A stretch of 64,000 nt of DNA from Paraurantiacibacter namhicola (lineage in GTDB: Bacteria > Pseudomonadota > Alphaproteobacteria > Sphingomonadales > Sphingomonadaceae), in NCBI RefSeq assembly GCF_001687545.1, contig NZ_CP016545.1:1597001-1661000 (forward strand), written 5' to 3'. The position numbers were made by a program, and so were the translations under genes. Position 1 is the first letter of the stretch. Each line of letters starts with the position of its first letter. Under the pieces are notes generated by a model. The model did not search any database. It saw nothing but the letters and a program-made list of their open reading frames with translations, and was not told the DNA's origin. Positions 28,878 to 40,596 of the stretch are shown here, one piece after another.

Positions 28878-29831
28878 CTAATTGGCTTCGGGCACTTCGG
28901 GCGGGACGAAGTCCGTCTTGCGCCACGGCGGGTCGACGGGGTCCAGTGCGCGCCGATCGATGCCCTTCAAATAACCGAAATACGTCGCGATCCGCCTTTC
29001 GTCCGCCATGACGATTGCACGGCGCCCATGCATAAACCGGCTGTTGTCCAGCATGATGACATCACCCGCCTGCCAGGCGTGGGCGTAGCTCAGGCGGCGG
29101 GCCGTGGATCGGATCGTGTCGAGCCAGTCTGCCGGGAAGACCGATCCATCCTCCAGCACCGGATTGCGCTCGTTACGCAGGTAATCTCGGGCGAAAAACA
29201 GGAAATTTCCAAATGCCCGCCGATCGCCGAACAGCGTTGGCTCGAACACGGGGCGCCGGAAGCCGCGAATGACCCGGCCCCCGGAACGCCTGAAAAAGTA
29301 GGGGCAGGTCTCCGGCGAGTTTTCCAGTGCCGCATCATCGGGGTCGGGGCTGCCAAGCCAGTATTGTAGCGTTTCAGGCCCCGCTTCTCGAAGATAGATT
29401 AGCTCCCGGCCGTCGAGCGTCTCGCGGAGATCATCGGGAAGCGCATCGACCAGAGCGGCCCCGTCGCAGATCGTGGTCTGCCCGCCGATACCGGGCGGTG
29501 AAAGGCAGGCGAACATGGCCAGGTCCGGCCGCCACGGTTCGCGAGACAGTTCGGGGTGAAGCGGGAAGGGATCATCCCCCAGGTTCACCGACTGCATGCC
29601 GCCTTCGTAGCTTTCGCGCCCCGGACTCTCGTTGAAGACAGATGTGGAACACAGCTGCTTCGCCATCGCGCCGAAGCCGGCAGCACTGGTTTCAGCGCCG
29701 CGGATGATAACTGCGCCGTGTTCCTCGATCAGCGCCCGCAATGCATCCGCGTCAATGGCGTCCAACGCCTCGCCATCGGCATGCAGGATCGCGGCGGGGC
29801 AACCGTCGGAAGGCGCTGTGATATGTGTCAT
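28878..29831 (-). CDS. TauD/TfdA-family Fe(II)/2-oxoglutarate dioxygenase
   Basis: Non-haem oxygenase of 317 aa. The facial triad is visible as HPE (His92, Glu94) and His268 in DNSRFMHGR, with Arg280 for 2-oxoglutarate. The family also acts on clavaminate-like substrates and amino-acid side chains; the substrate here is unknown. ATG at 29831 is preferred to a GTG two codons upstream. It is divergent from the sulfotransferase-like gene with only 47 bases between. Confidence 0.85.
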   Translation of the reverse strand: MTHITAPSDGCPAAILHADGEALDAIDADALRALIEEHGAVIIRGAETSAAGFGAMAKQLCSTSVFNESPGRESYEGGMQSVNLGDDPFPLHPELSREPWRPDLAMFACLSPPGIGGQTTICDGAALVDALPDDLRETLDGRELIYLREAGPETLQYWLGSPDPDDAALENSPETCPYFFRRSGGRVIRGFRRPVFEPTLFGDRRAFGNFLFFARDYLRNERNPVLEDGSVFPADWLDTIRSTARRLSYAHAWQAGDVIMLDNSRFMHGRRAIVMADERRIATYFGYLKGIDRRALDPVDPPWRKTDFVPPEVPEAN

Positions 29832-29878
29832 GCGCACACAGATAGTCGGAAGCGAAATCGCATGCTAGGGGGCCTCGC

Positions 29879-30931
29879 ATGACGATAGACATGCAATCCA
29901 TCAGCACCGATCCGGCCCTGTATCTCTACAATTTTCACAAGGAATTCGCGCAATTCCTGGAGATGCCGCGCGACGCGTTCCACAAGTCGGTTTTTCTTGA
30001 CGAGCGAATCCAGCACGGCAATCGCAAGATGTTCCGGGCGCCAATCGATGCCCTGGCAAACAATTTCCGCATGCCGGCGCTGACGTCATGCCCGGTTAAT
30101 TGGATATTCCACGTCGCACAGTGCGGATCCACACTGCTGGCGCGGTCGCTCGACCATCCCGGCGAAAGCCTCGTCCTGCGAGAGCCGGCTGCCATACGCC
30201 AGATCGGCGTGATCGCCAGCGCTGGAGCAGACCGGCACGAGCGCCTGGGCGACCCGGGCATCGACCGCCTGCTGAGCGTCACGATGGCACTGCTTGGCAA
30301 AAGGTTTGAAAGCTCCTCCTCCGTCGTTGTGAAGGCCAATGTGCCGGTGAACTTCATCGCGCCGGAAATCATGGCACGCAACCCGGAAGCGGGCGCGGTG
30401 CTGATGTACTTCCCGCTTGCCGAATACATCGCCGCCATCATGCGGACAGAGGCGCACGAACGCTGGGTGACGTCCATTTACGACGAAATGCGGATCGGTG
30501 AGAGCGAGTGGGTCAGCAAGGCACCGCCGGCCAACACCGCGCAGAAGGCCGCTGCCCTGTGGTTTGTGCAGATGAAGATCTTCGATGCCGTATTGCAGCG
30601 CTTCCCCAATGCGCGCTCGCTCAATGCCTCGCAATTCTTTGCCGAGCCGCAGGACGCGATTGCTGCATCTGCAAAGATTTTCGGTATTCCGATGACTGCC
30701 GAGCGGGCGCGGGAGATCGCGGACGGCGAACTGTTCCAGACCTACGCGAAGAACCCGGCGCTGGATTACGATCCGCAGGTTCGTCTTGCGCGCGAGGCAG
30801 AGGCGAAGGGCCGCCTTTCGAGCCAGATCGAAGACGCGCGGAACTGGGTGATGGGGGCGAAGGATCGCCATGGCCTGATCGATGAGCTCACCAAGCCGCT
30901 TGGCGAGGCGGGCGGCCAACTCATTTCCTGA
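29879..30931 (+). CDS. Sulfotransferase-like P-loop protein
   Basis: Protein of 350 aa. A sulfotransferase-type P-loop is visible as CGSTLLAR (82-89) followed by LREP (100-103). This is the PAPS 5'-phosphate motif region of that superfamily. No signal peptide. C-terminal 60 residues are charged and helical. It starts with ATG at 29879 behind GGGG. It is divergent from the TauD-like gene, and its last 11 bases overlap the convergent trmJ. Substrate unknown; it may act on the same molecule as the dioxygenase. Confidence 0.72.
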   Translation: MTIDMQSISTDPALYLYNFHKEFAQFLEMPRDAFHKSVFLDERIQHGNRKMFRAPIDALANNFRMPALTSCPVNWIFHVAQCGSTLLARSLDHPGESLVLREPAAIRQIGVIASAGADRHERLGDPGIDRLLSVTMALLGKRFESSSSVVVKANVPVNFIAPEIMARNPEAGAVLMYFPLAEYIAAIMRTEAHERWVTSIYDEMRIGESEWVSKAPPANTAQKAAALWFVQMKIFDAVLQRFPNARSLNASQFFAEPQDAIAASAKIFGIPMTAERAREIADGELFQTYAKNPALDYDPQVRLAREAEAKGRLSSQIEDARNWVMGAKDRHGLIDELTKPLGEAGGQLIS

Positions 30932-31658
30932 CGTCAGGGGTCCTCGAAAGCGCGCTAAGAACGCCGCGTAAGGTGCGGACTTCGAGGTGGTTCCAGCCCG
31001 GGCGGGTCAGGACATTGCGCAGCGTGCGCCGGTTCGCCTCCGCGCGGTCTTCCGGGAAGAAGTAACGCCGGGGCTCAAGCAGCTGCTCAAAATGACCGAT
31101 CAGGCCTTCCAGCTCCTCCTGCGGCGCGGGCGGAAGGGTGTCTTCCTGCGTCGGCTGCACCACGCTGCCGGCCGCGACCTTTGACCATTCATAGGCGCAC
31201 AGGATGACGGCCTGGGCCAGGTTCAGGCTGCCGAAATCGGGATTGATGGGAACGGTCAGGATCGAACGGGCCAGCGAGATGTCGACCGTCTCCAGGCCGG
31301 AGCGTTCTGGGCCGAACAGGATGGCGCTGCGCCCTTCGCGCGCCGATATTTCGCCCGCAGCTTCTTCTGGCGTGACAACAGGCTTGGTATCCCCGCGCTT
31401 GCGCACGGTCGTGGCGTAGACATGGGCGCAGTCCGCCACAGCCTCGGCCGTGGTGGGGTAGACCTTGGCATCGGCGAGAACATTATCCGCGCCCGAAGCC
31501 GCGGGGCCCGCAGCGGGATTGGGCCAGCCGTCGCGCGGCTCCACCAGCCGCATTTCGGTCAGCCCGAAGTTGAGCATGGCGCGTGCCGCCTTGCCGATAT
31601 TCTCGCCCAGCTGCGGGCGGACCAGCACGATGACCGGGCCGGGGCGCGTTGCTGCCAT
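30921..31658 (-). CDS. trmJ: tRNA (cytidine/uridine-32-2'-O)-methyltransferase TrmJ
   Basis: SPOUT-fold methyltransferase of 245 aa. VLVRPQLGENIGKAARAMLNFGL near the N terminus, the FGPERSGL motif and LNLAQAV are the SAM-binding and knot regions. TrmJ of E. coli has the same size and order. Start overlaps the nrdR stop (TGATG). It ends within the sulfotransferase-like gene on the other strand. Confidence 0.88.
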   Translation of the reverse strand: MAATRPGPVIVLVRPQLGENIGKAARAMLNFGLTEMRLVEPRDGWPNPAAGPAASGADNVLADAKVYPTTAEAVADCAHVYATTVRKRGDTKPVVTPEEAAGEISAREGRSAILFGPERSGLETVDISLARSILTVPINPDFGSLNLAQAVILCAYEWSKVAAGSVVQPTQEDTLPPAPQEELEGLIGHFEQLLEPRRYFFPEDRAEANRRTLRNVLTRPGWNHLEVRTLRGVLSALSRTPDVRK

Positions 31659-32134
31659 CAGTCCGACCCGTCAGCGCCATGGGCGGCGTCGGCAACCGTG
31701 CTGGCGAAATCCTCGAAATCCTTGGCCTCGCTGAAGTCGCGGTAAACGCTGGCGAAGCGGATGTAAGCGACGGTGTCGATCTGCCGCAGCCCGTCCATGA
31801 CCAGTTCCCCAAGGCGAGCCGAGGGAATTTCGCCTTCGCCGGCAACTTCCACCTGGCGCTGGATACCGGACACGAGCTGGTCGAGCTGCTCAGCACCCAC
31901 ATTCCGCTTGCGGCAGGCGAGGGCCACGGACTGTTCCAGCTTCGCGCGGTCGAAGGGCTCGCGCTTGCCGTCGCTCTTCACGATCGTGACTTCGCGCAGC
32001 TGGACGCGTTCGAAGGTCGTGAAGCGCGCGCCGCAGCTGCTGCACTGTCGACGGCGTCGGATGGCAGAGTTGTCCTCCGTCGGCCGGGAATCCTTTACCT
32101 GGCTGTCCTCATGCGCGCAGAACGGGCAGCGCAT
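31658..32134 (-). CDS. nrdR: Transcriptional repressor NrdR
   Basis: ATP/dATP-responsive repressor of ribonucleotide reductase genes, 158 aa. The N-terminal zinc ribbon is CPFC (3-6) and CSSC (about 31-34), followed by the ATP-cone domain. Three bases separate it from glyA, a frequent glyA-nrdR linkage. Confidence 0.96.
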   Translation of the reverse strand: MRCPFCAHEDSQVKDSRPTEDNSAIRRRRQCSSCGARFTTFERVQLREVTIVKSDGKREPFDRAKLEQSVALACRKRNVGAEQLDQLVSGIQRQVEVAGEGEIPSARLGELVMDGLRQIDTVAYIRFASVYRDFSEAKDFEDFASTVADAAHGADGSD

Positions 32135-32137
32135 GCG

Positions 32138-33436
32138 TTAGCGTCCCGGATAGACGGGAAAGGCGCGGCACAGCTCACCGACTTCGCGCCGCACGCGCTC
32201 TTCGATCTGTGCATCGCCTTCTGCGCCATTGCTTGCAAGGCCGTCCACCACATCAGCGATCAGGTTGCCGATCTTGCGGAATTCATCCGGACCGAAGCCG
32301 CGCGTCGTGCCGGACGGCGTGCCCAGGCGGATGCCGCTGGTGACAAAGGGGCTGCGCGGCTCGAAGGGGATCGTGTTCTTGTTGCAGGTCAGCAGGGCGC
32401 GATCGAGGCCCTTCTCCGCGTCCTTGCCGGTCACGTCCTTGGGCGTGAGGTCGACGAGGACGAGGTGGTTGTCCGTGCCGCCGGACACGATGGCAAGGCC
32501 ACGTTCCTGCAGCGCGGCGGCCAGCACTTTCGCATTCTCCGCAACATTGGCGGCATAGGTCTTGAAGTCGGGGCGCAGCGCCTCTCCGAAGGCGACGGCC
32601 TTTGCCGCCACGACATGCATCAGCGGGCCGCCCTGCAGGCCGGGGAAGATCGCCATGTTGAGCGGCTTGGACAGCGCTTCGTCATTCCACAGCATCACCC
32701 CCGAACGCGGGCCGCGCAGGCTCTTGTGGGTGGTGGTGGTTGTGACATGGGCATGCGGCACAGGGCTGTCATGCGCGCCGCCTGCGACCAGTCCGGAGAT
32801 GTGACTCATGTCAGCCAGCAGGTAAGCGCCGACTTCATCGGCGATCTCGCGGAAACGGGCCCAGTCCCACGGGCGCGGATAGGCCGTGCCGCCGCAGATG
32901 ATCAGCTTCGGCTTGGACTCTCGAGCGATGCGGGCAACCTCGTCCATGTCGATCCGGTGGTCATCCTCGCGCACGCCATAAGGCACGCAATTGAACCACT
33001 TGCCGCTCATGTTGACGGGACTGCCATGGGTCAGGTGTCCGCCGCTGGTAAGGTCCAGGCCCATGAAGGTGTCGCCCGGCTGCAGCAGCGCCAGGAAGAC
33101 GCCCTGGTTCATCTGGCTGCCGGAATTGGGCTGCACATTGGCGAAATTGCAGCCGAACAGCTTCTTCGCCCGCTCGATGGCAAGGTTTTCGACCACATCG
33201 GCATATTCGCAGCCGCCGTAATAGCGCTTGCCCGGATAGCCTTCGGCATATTTGTTGGTGAAGACGCTGCCGGTGGCTTCCAGCACGGCGCGGCTCGCGG
33301 TGTTTTCGCTGGCGATCAGCTCGATGCCATCTTGCTGGCGCTCCAGCTCGTTGCGAATGGCGGCGTGGACCTCCGCATCGGCGGCGGCGAGATCATCATT
33401 CCAGAAGCGCTGCTGCGCAGTATTCTTGTCGGTCAT
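32138..33436 (-). CDS. glyA: Serine hydroxymethyltransferase
   Basis: PLP enzyme interconverting serine and glycine with tetrahydrofolate, 432 aa. [14 protein letters not shown] contains the PLP lysine. [17 protein letters not shown] is the folate and substrate region. Nine bases from the upstream rpiB. Start ATG at 33436. Confidence 0.97.
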   Translation of the reverse strand: MTDKNTAQQRFWNDDLAAADAEVHAAIRNELERQQDGIELIASENTASRAVLEATGSVFTNKYAEGYPGKRYYGGCEYADVVENLAIERAKKLFGCNFANVQPNSGSQMNQGVFLALLQPGDTFMGLDLTSGGHLTHGSPVNMSGKWFNCVPYGVREDDHRIDMDEVARIARESKPKLIICGGTAYPRPWDWARFREIADEVGAYLLADMSHISGLVAGGAHDSPVPHAHVTTTTTHKSLRGPRSGVMLWNDEALSKPLNMAIFPGLQGGPLMHVVAAKAVAFGEALRPDFKTYAANVAENAKVLAAALQERGLAIVSGGTDNHLVLVDLTPKDVTGKDAEKGLDRALLTCNKNTIPFEPRSPFVTSGIRLGTPSGTTRGFGPDEFRKIGNLIADVVDGLASNGAEGDAQIEERVRREVGELCRAFPVYPGR

Positions 33437-33444
33437 TGCGGGCC

Positions 33445-33882
33445 TCAGGCAGAAGGGTTTTCAAGCATGTCGACGCGGCGCTGGTGGCGCCCGCCTTCGA
33501 ATTCGGTGGTCAGGAATGCGGTCAGGCAGGCCTTGGCCATTTCAACGCCGATCAGCCGCGCGCCCATGGCGATGGCGTTGGCATCGTTGTGTTGGCGGGA
33601 GAGGGTGGCGGAAAGCGGCTCGCTGACAAGCGCGCAGCGCACGGCAGGGTTGCGATTGACGGCCATGGAAATGCCGATCCCGCTTCCGCAAAGTGCCACG
33701 CCCCGTTCGGCATCGCCGCTGGCGACCGCATCGGCCAGTTTCGCGCCGTAGGATGGGTAGTCGACACTGTCGGCCGTGTCCGGGCCGAGGTCGGTCACGT
33801 CATGGCCTTCGCCGCGAAGCCAATCGGCAAGCTGCGCTTTCATTTCTACGGCGGCGTGGTCGGAAGCGATGGCGATCTTCAT
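33445..33882 (-). CDS. rpiB: Ribose-5-phosphate isomerase B
   Basis: Interconverts ribose-5-phosphate and ribulose-5-phosphate, 145 aa. [14 protein letters not shown] at the N terminus and [13 protein letters not shown] (catalytic cysteine) are typical of RpiB. First gene of rpiB-glyA-nrdR-trmJ. Confidence 0.94.
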   Translation of the reverse strand: MKIAIASDHAAVEMKAQLADWLRGEGHDVTDLGPDTADSVDYPSYGAKLADAVASGDAERGVALCGSGIGISMAVNRNPAVRCALVSEPLSATLSRQHNDANAIAMGARLIGVEMAKACLTAFLTTEFEGGRHQRRVDMLENPSA

Positions 33883-34136
33883 GGCATGACCCCTGATGGA
33901 GGCAGATTCGGTTCGTCGCCTGCATAGGGAAGGGGGCAGGGCGGGCCAACGGCAAAAGCCGCGCAGTCCCCGGCTCCGGGCATATCCAAGCGCAGAAACA
34001 GGAAGGCCCCGGCGTCACGAATGACGTCGGGGCCCCTGATTTGAACCTCTAGAAGAGGGTCCAATCATGATCAGAAGATTTTTACATCGTCTGATACATA
34101 ACCAATGATCGGCCGCGAAAAGCGTTCCCGGCAGCC
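33883..34136. other. Intergenic region between rpiB and rpoD
   Basis: About 250 bases. It contains a strong hairpin (34005-34034), a smaller one (34046-34058, CCTCT/AGAGG) and an AT-rich stretch at 34060-34110. The short frame over 33879-34064 has no support. I see no RNA gene; a T-arm-like GGTTCAAATC in the minus strand has no matching tRNA around it. Confidence 0.5.
34005..34034 (-). terminator. Strong hairpin downstream of rpoD
   Basis: GGCCCCGGCGTCA (34005-34017) pairs with TGACGTCGGGGCC (34022-34034), one G-U, closing a 4-base loop. On the minus strand the following bases are TTCCTGTTTCTG, T-rich but not a clean run. Probably the end of the rpoD message and a barrier before rpiB. Confidence 0.6.
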
Positions 34137-36158
<2,022 letters not shown>

Positions 36159-36166
36159 AAGTCGCT

Positions 36167-38053
36167 TCAGTCCATTTGCTCGTCGCTGCCAGCCGCATGG
36201 GCCGGTGCGATATCCTGATTGTGTTCTGGTGCAGCCGCACCCGCTCGTTTCCTGGCCATCTGCCCCAGCCGCGCCTCGATTTCCAGCTTTCGTTTGCGCA
36301 GGCGCTGCTGTTCGGCAAACGCGCCTTCGGGATCGCTGTCGAACCGCGCGGTCGTTTGCACGATCGCCTGTTCGATTGCCGGCCTCTCGACCAGCAGGGC
36401 TATGGCTTCGGCCAGGTCCTCGCGAACGGTTTGCGGATCGGAGCCTTCCATCAGGAAGGAAAAGCGGGTGTTATCCGGCACCGGTACGAGGCTGTCAGCG
36501 CCAGATATGGGATTTTGGCCGGTCGCTTCAAGCGTTTCCGACACGTCCAGCAAGGTTTCTATCGCCGCCGCGACATTCGGGTCACCCGGCTGCAGGTTGG
36601 CCAGCGCCTCTGCATGCGGCGCGATTTCGTGCGGATGGCGCGCAAGACCGGCGATGATGGCGCGCAGGAAAGCATCGCGCGTTCCAAGGGCAGCGAGCTG
36701 CTTCAACCGCGCCGAGACCGGTTCTGCGCGGCCGGGTTTGGACCAGGGGCGGTTCTTGGCGAAGGGCTGCCGGGGCTGGAATTCGCGCTTGGGGAAAGCG
36801 AAGTCGCTGAACCGGTCCATCAGGTCGCGGCGATAGAGCGCCTTGATGTCGGGGTGCTGGATCGCCTCGCAGTGTTCGATCAAGCGCTGCTTCAGGCCCG
36901 CCTTGTCCTCTGGCGAGGAAAGCGGCGCGGCATCGCGTTCGAACAGCCACAGCATATCGAGCAGGGAATGCGCCTTGCCCAACAGGGCCTCCATCGCGCC
37001 CGCGCCCTGCTGCTGCAGCAGATCGTCCGGATCGAGGCCGGTGGGCAGCACCACGAAGCTGAGCGACTTGCCGGGCTGCAACAGCGGCAACGCGCGGCCG
37101 ATGGCCCGCATGGCTGCGCGCTGGCCGGCCTTGTCGCCATCGAAGCAGAGCACGGGCCGGTCCACCATCCGCCAGAGCAGGCCGATCTGGTTTTCCGTCA
37201 GCGCCGTGCCAAGCGGCGCGACGGCTTCCTCGAAACCGGCGGCAGCCAGGGCGATCACGTCCATGTAGCCTTCGACCACGATCACGCGATCCGTCTTGCG
37301 GCTAGCCGCGGCGGCGCGGTGGATGTTGTAGAGCGTGCGGCCCTTGTCGAAGAGCGGGGTCTCCGGGCTGTTGAGATATTTAGGAGCGCCCTCGACATCG
37401 GCCAGGATTCGGCCGCCGAACCCGACCACGCGTTCCCGTGCATCCTGGATCGGCAACGTCACGCGGCCGCGGAATCGGGAGTAGGGCGCCTTGCCGTCCA
37501 CCGCGATCAGCATGCCGGATTCCACCAGCATGGACGTATCGAAACGGTCCAGCGCGCTGGAGAGGGCGTTGCGATCCTCTGGCGCCCAGCCGAAGCCGAA
37601 CCGCTCGATCACATGGTCGGACAGGCCGCGCCTGCGCAGGTAAGCGAGCGCCTCTGCCCCGGCAGGATTGTGCAGCTGGGTGCGAAACCAGTCCTGCGCC
37701 GCGGCGGTCACATCGTGCAGGCCGGCGCGCTTTTCCGCGCGTTCCGCGGCGCGCGGGTCCGGCGCGGGGACGTCCAGCCCGGCTTCCGCAGCCAGCTCCT
37801 TCACCGCGTCCATGAAGGCCATGCCGCGCTGGTCCGTCATCCAGCGGATCACATCGCCATGCGCGCCGCAGCCGAAGCAATGGTAGAAGCCCTTCTGGTC
37901 ATTGACCGTGAAGCTGGGGGTCTTTTCCTCGTGGAACGGGCAGCATGCCTTCCATTCCCGCCCGGCGCGCTGGAGCTTGTCCGTGCGCATGATGACGGTG
38001 CTGAGCGTCACACGTGCGCGCAGCTCGTCAAGCCATTGGGGGGAAAGTGCCAT
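36167..38053 (-). CDS. dnaG: DNA primase DnaG
   Basis: Synthesises RNA primers at the replication fork, about 628 aa. The CHC2 zinc finger has Cys38, His41, Cys59 and Cys62. The TOPRIM region shows VVEGYMDVI and CFDGDKAG. The C-terminal DnaB-binding helical part follows. ATG at 38053 is used; a GTG three codons earlier is possible. It sits between a lipoprotein gene and rpoD in a yqeY-dnaG-rpoD block. Confidence 0.96.
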   Translation of the reverse strand: MALSPQWLDELRARVTLSTVIMRTDKLQRAGREWKACCPFHEEKTPSFTVNDQKGFYHCFGCGAHGDVIRWMTDQRGMAFMDAVKELAAEAGLDVPAPDPRAAERAEKRAGLHDVTAAAQDWFRTQLHNPAGAEALAYLRRRGLSDHVIERFGFGWAPEDRNALSSALDRFDTSMLVESGMLIAVDGKAPYSRFRGRVTLPIQDARERVVGFGGRILADVEGAPKYLNSPETPLFDKGRTLYNIHRAAAASRKTDRVIVVEGYMDVIALAAAGFEEAVAPLGTALTENQIGLLWRMVDRPVLCFDGDKAGQRAAMRAIGRALPLLQPGKSLSFVVLPTGLDPDDLLQQQGAGAMEALLGKAHSLLDMLWLFERDAAPLSSPEDKAGLKQRLIEHCEAIQHPDIKALYRRDLMDRFSDFAFPKREFQPRQPFAKNRPWSKPGRAEPVSARLKQLAALGTRDAFLRAIIAGLARHPHEIAPHAEALANLQPGDPNVAAAIETLLDVSETLEATGQNPISGADSLVPVPDNTRFSFLMEGSDPQTVREDLAEAIALLVERPAIEQAIVQTTARFDSDPEGAFAEQQRLRKRKLEIEARLGQMARKRAGAAAPEHNQDIAPAHAAGSDEQMD

Positions 38054-38086
38054 GCCGCGCACCCTAATGCGGCATGGCGGATTCGG

Positions 38087-38809
38087 CTAGTTGGCGGCAG
38101 CCTCGCTTGCCGGTTTTTCCGGCTCACCGGGGAAGGGCGCGGTAACGCCCGCCGTATGGTCGCCGATGCGCAGCTGGTACGCATCTGCCGGGCCCGCCGG
38201 GGGCAGAGTTGCCTGCCAGAACAAAGTCAGCGTCTCGCCAGCCGTCCAGCCGTCGCCCGCAACCACACGCCAGACGAGCGAATCGTCCTCGACCTGCACC
38301 TTGATTTCGCCCGCTTCACCCAGCGCCGCCTGCGCCTGCGCCGCGTCGAAGCCGACGACATTGTTGAAGCCGTGGGCGGGGCGCAGCATGCGGAACACGT
38401 AAGTGCCCGGTGCGCCCGGCTCGCCCATCTCGCTGGCTAGGCCTTCCGAGAGGGCGATGCGGTGGACGAAAGTGTAGACGGTGCCTTCGGGCTGCGCCTT
38501 GGGATCGCAGACAGAATTGAACGTGGGCGGGATCGGATCGCCATCCTCGGTCGTCGGCGCGGGGCAGGCGACATAGCTGGTGATCGTGCCGAGCATCGTG
38601 CCATCATCGGCCATGATTTCGGACTGTGGCTCGGGCCCCTGGGGTCCTTCGATCTTCGGGCCGAGCGGGATGTCGGAGAGGTTCGCTGCGACCAGCGTCT
38701 TCGGGCCGGTGTCTGCCGTCATGGTGGGCGTCGGAGCAGGCTCCGGCTCAGCCGATCCGCAGGCTACCAGCGCGGCAGACAGCGCGAGAAGGGGCAGGGC
38801 GCGGATCAC
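38087..38809 (-). CDS. Predicted lipoprotein in the yqeY-dnaG-rpoD block
   Basis: A 240-aa protein with a lipobox (ALVAC, Cys17) and a Pro/Glu/Thr-rich linker at about 18-35, then a globular domain of no recognised family. GTG start overlaps the yqeY stop (GTGA). It separates yqeY from dnaG. Role unknown. Confidence 0.78.
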   Translation of the reverse strand: MIRALPLLALSAALVACGSAEPEPAPTPTMTADTGPKTLVAANLSDIPLGPKIEGPQGPEPQSEIMADDGTMLGTITSYVACPAPTTEDGDPIPPTFNSVCDPKAQPEGTVYTFVHRIALSEGLASEMGEPGAPGTYVFRMLRPAHGFNNVVGFDAAQAQAALGEAGEIKVQVEDDSLVWRVVAGDGWTAGETLTLFWQATLPPAGPADAYQLRIGDHTAGVTAPFPGEPEKPASEAAAN

Positions 38810-39258
38810 GAAAGGGCGTCCCTCACCCAGCCGCTCGTGCGGGTCATGTCCAGCGTGGCGCCGTGGCGGGCCTTCAGTTCGGCCATCACCTTGCCCATGT
38901 CCTTCATGCCTTCGGCGCCGACATCGGTCTTTACCTGCGCGATGGCGGCTTTCGTCTCGCCCTCGTCCATCTGGCGTGGCAGGAATTCCTCGATTACCGC
39001 AAGCTCCGCCTGCTCCTTCTCCGCAAGTTCGGTGCGGCCGCCTTGCTCATACATCTCGATGGACTCGCGCCGCTGCTTTGCCATCTTCAGCAAGACGTCG
39101 GAGACAAGGTCATCGTCCTGCGGCACGCTCTTGGCGGTGCGCAGTTCGATGTCGCGATCCTTGATCTTGGCCATCACCATGCGCAGCGTTGCTGTCCGCT
39201 CCTTGTCGCGGTCGCGCATTGCCTGGGTGGTGGCGGCCTGGATGTTCTCGCGGAGCAT
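38806..39258 (-). CDS. GatB/YqeY domain protein
   Basis: A 150-aa YqeY-type protein. The GatB tail-like domain occupies most of it (FLPRQMDEGETKAAIAQVK and GAEGMKDMGKVMAELKARH motifs). YqeY is found near rpsU, dnaG and rpoD in many bacteria. Its role is not firmly known; a tRNA-related binding role is suggested by its fold. It is first in this run, divergent from carA. Confidence 0.9.
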   Translation of the reverse strand: MLRENIQAATTQAMRDRDKERTATLRMVMAKIKDRDIELRTAKSVPQDDDLVSDVLLKMAKQRRESIEMYEQGGRTELAEKEQAELAVIEEFLPRQMDEGETKAAIAQVKTDVGAEGMKDMGKVMAELKARHGATLDMTRTSGWVRDALS

Positions 39259-39337
39259 GTTTCGTCTTTCCTGTGGATGAAATGGCGCTTTGCAGTCTCA
39301 GCGCGCCGGATAGGCGAATGTTCCGCCCCATGCCAGC

Positions 39338-39366
39338 TTGACGTAAGGGCCGCTGCAACCTACCCG
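39338..39366 (+). promoter_or_regulatory. Candidate carA promoter
   Basis: TTGACG (39338-39343), a 17-base spacer and TACCCG (39361-39366). The -10 is weak. It lies 49 bases before the carA ATG in the divergent yqeY/carA gap, which has no better candidate. Confidence 0.4.
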
Positions 39367-39414
39367 CCACCCCTTAGCAACATCGCCGGAAACCCCTGAC
39401 TCGGAGCGCCCCTC

Positions 39415-40596
39415 ATGGCCGACCCCGCATCTTCACGCGCGCAACCCAAGGATGCGACGGGAGTGATCGTTTTTGCCGATGGAACGGTGGTCTGGGGCAA
39501 GGGCTTCGGCGCGACCGGAGCGGCGGTGGGAGAGGTCTGCTTCAACACAGCGATGACGGGATACCAGGAGGTGATGACCGATCCCTCCTACGCCGCGCAG
39601 ATCGTCACCTTTACCTTCCCGCATATCGGCAATGTCGGCACGAATGACGAAGACGTGGAAAGCCGCGTCGAGGGCGCTGTCGGCTGCGTGGTGCGCGAGG
39701 ATGTGACGGAGCGCAGCAATTTCCGTAGCAACCGAGAATTCGCCGAGTGGATGGCGGACAACGGCAAGATCGGCATTTCCGGTGTGGACACCCGCGCGCT
39801 CACCCGCCGCATCCGCACCCAGGGCGCGCCCAACGCCGTGATCGCGCACGATCCGAAGGGCAATTTCGACGTGGATGCGCTGCTGCAGCGCGCCATCGAA
39901 TGGCCGGGGCTGGAAGGCATGGACCTCGCCCAGCGCGTTTCTCGCGAGAAGCACGAGGGCTGGGAAGGCGGGCCGTGGAAGCTCGGCACGGGCTATGGCC
40001 GCGCACCGCGTGATGCGAAGCCCCACGTCGTGGCCATCGATTATGGCAGCAAGGACAACATCTTCCGCAATCTGGTGAAGGCCGGGGCGCGGGTGACGGT
40101 TGTGCCGGCGCGCACGCCGCTGGAGGATATCCTGGCGCTGGGGCCGGACGGCGTATTCCTCTCCAACGGACCGGGCGATCCGGCGGCGACGGGCGAATAT
40201 GCCGTGCCGACCATCCGCGCGCTGCTCGACCGGGACACCCCCATCTTCGGCATCTGCCTGGGCCACCAACTCCTCGCCCTGGCGGCGGGCGCGAAGACGA
40301 CCAAGATGCACCAGGGCCACCGCGGCGCCAACCACCCGGTCCAGCGCGTGGGCGAGGCCTGGGGCGAGACGCAGGGCCTGGTGGAAATCACCAGCATGAA
40401 CCACGGCTTCGCCGTCGATGCGGACACGCTGCCGGACAATGTGGAACAGACGCATGTCTCGCTGTTCGACGGATCGAACTGCGGGATCAGCATTAGCGGC
40501 AAGAAGGCATTCGGCGTGCAGTACCACCCCGAGGCGAGCCCGGGCCCGCAGGACAGCTTCTACCTCTTCGAGAAGTTCGTGGGGATGTTGGGGTGA
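39415..40596 (+). CDS. carA: Carbamoyl-phosphate synthase small subunit CarA
   Basis: Glutaminase subunit, 393 aa, supplying ammonia to CarB. The N-terminal CPSase domain shows FNTAMTGYQEVMTDPSYAAQ; the class I glutaminase has FGICLGHQLLALAAG (catalytic Cys) and QYHPEASPGP. Its stop overlaps the GTG of the next small gene rather than carB. Confidence 0.97.
   Translation: MADPASSRAQPKDATGVIVFADGTVVWGKGFGATGAAVGEVCFNTAMTGYQEVMTDPSYAAQIVTFTFPHIGNVGTNDEDVESRVEGAVGCVVREDVTERSNFRSNREFAEWMADNGKIGISGVDTRALTRRIRTQGAPNAVIAHDPKGNFDVDALLQRAIEWPGLEGMDLAQRVSREKHEGWEGGPWKLGTGYGRAPRDAKPHVVAIDYGSKDNIFRNLVKAGARVTVVPARTPLEDILALGPDGVFLSNGPGDPAATGEYAVPTIRALLDRDTPIFGICLGHQLLALAAGAKTTKMHQGHRGANHPVQRVGEAWGETQGLVEITSMNHGFAVDADTLPDNVEQTHVSLFDGSNCGISISGKKAFGVQYHPEASPGPQDSFYLFEKFVGMLG

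Noticed and set aside
31649-33751. Long plus-strand open frame (700 aa) opposite nrdR, glyA and rpiB
   Set aside because: Covers three well-supported genes on the other strand with intact motifs; high-GC DNA gives long antisense frames.
34030-34110. T-arm-like GGTTCAAATC as a tRNA or tmRNA end near rpoD
   Set aside because: No acceptor or anticodon stem can be built from the flanking bases.
36176-38440. Long plus-strand open frame (754 aa) opposite dnaG
   Set aside because: Antisense of the primase, no ribosome site and no recognisable domain.
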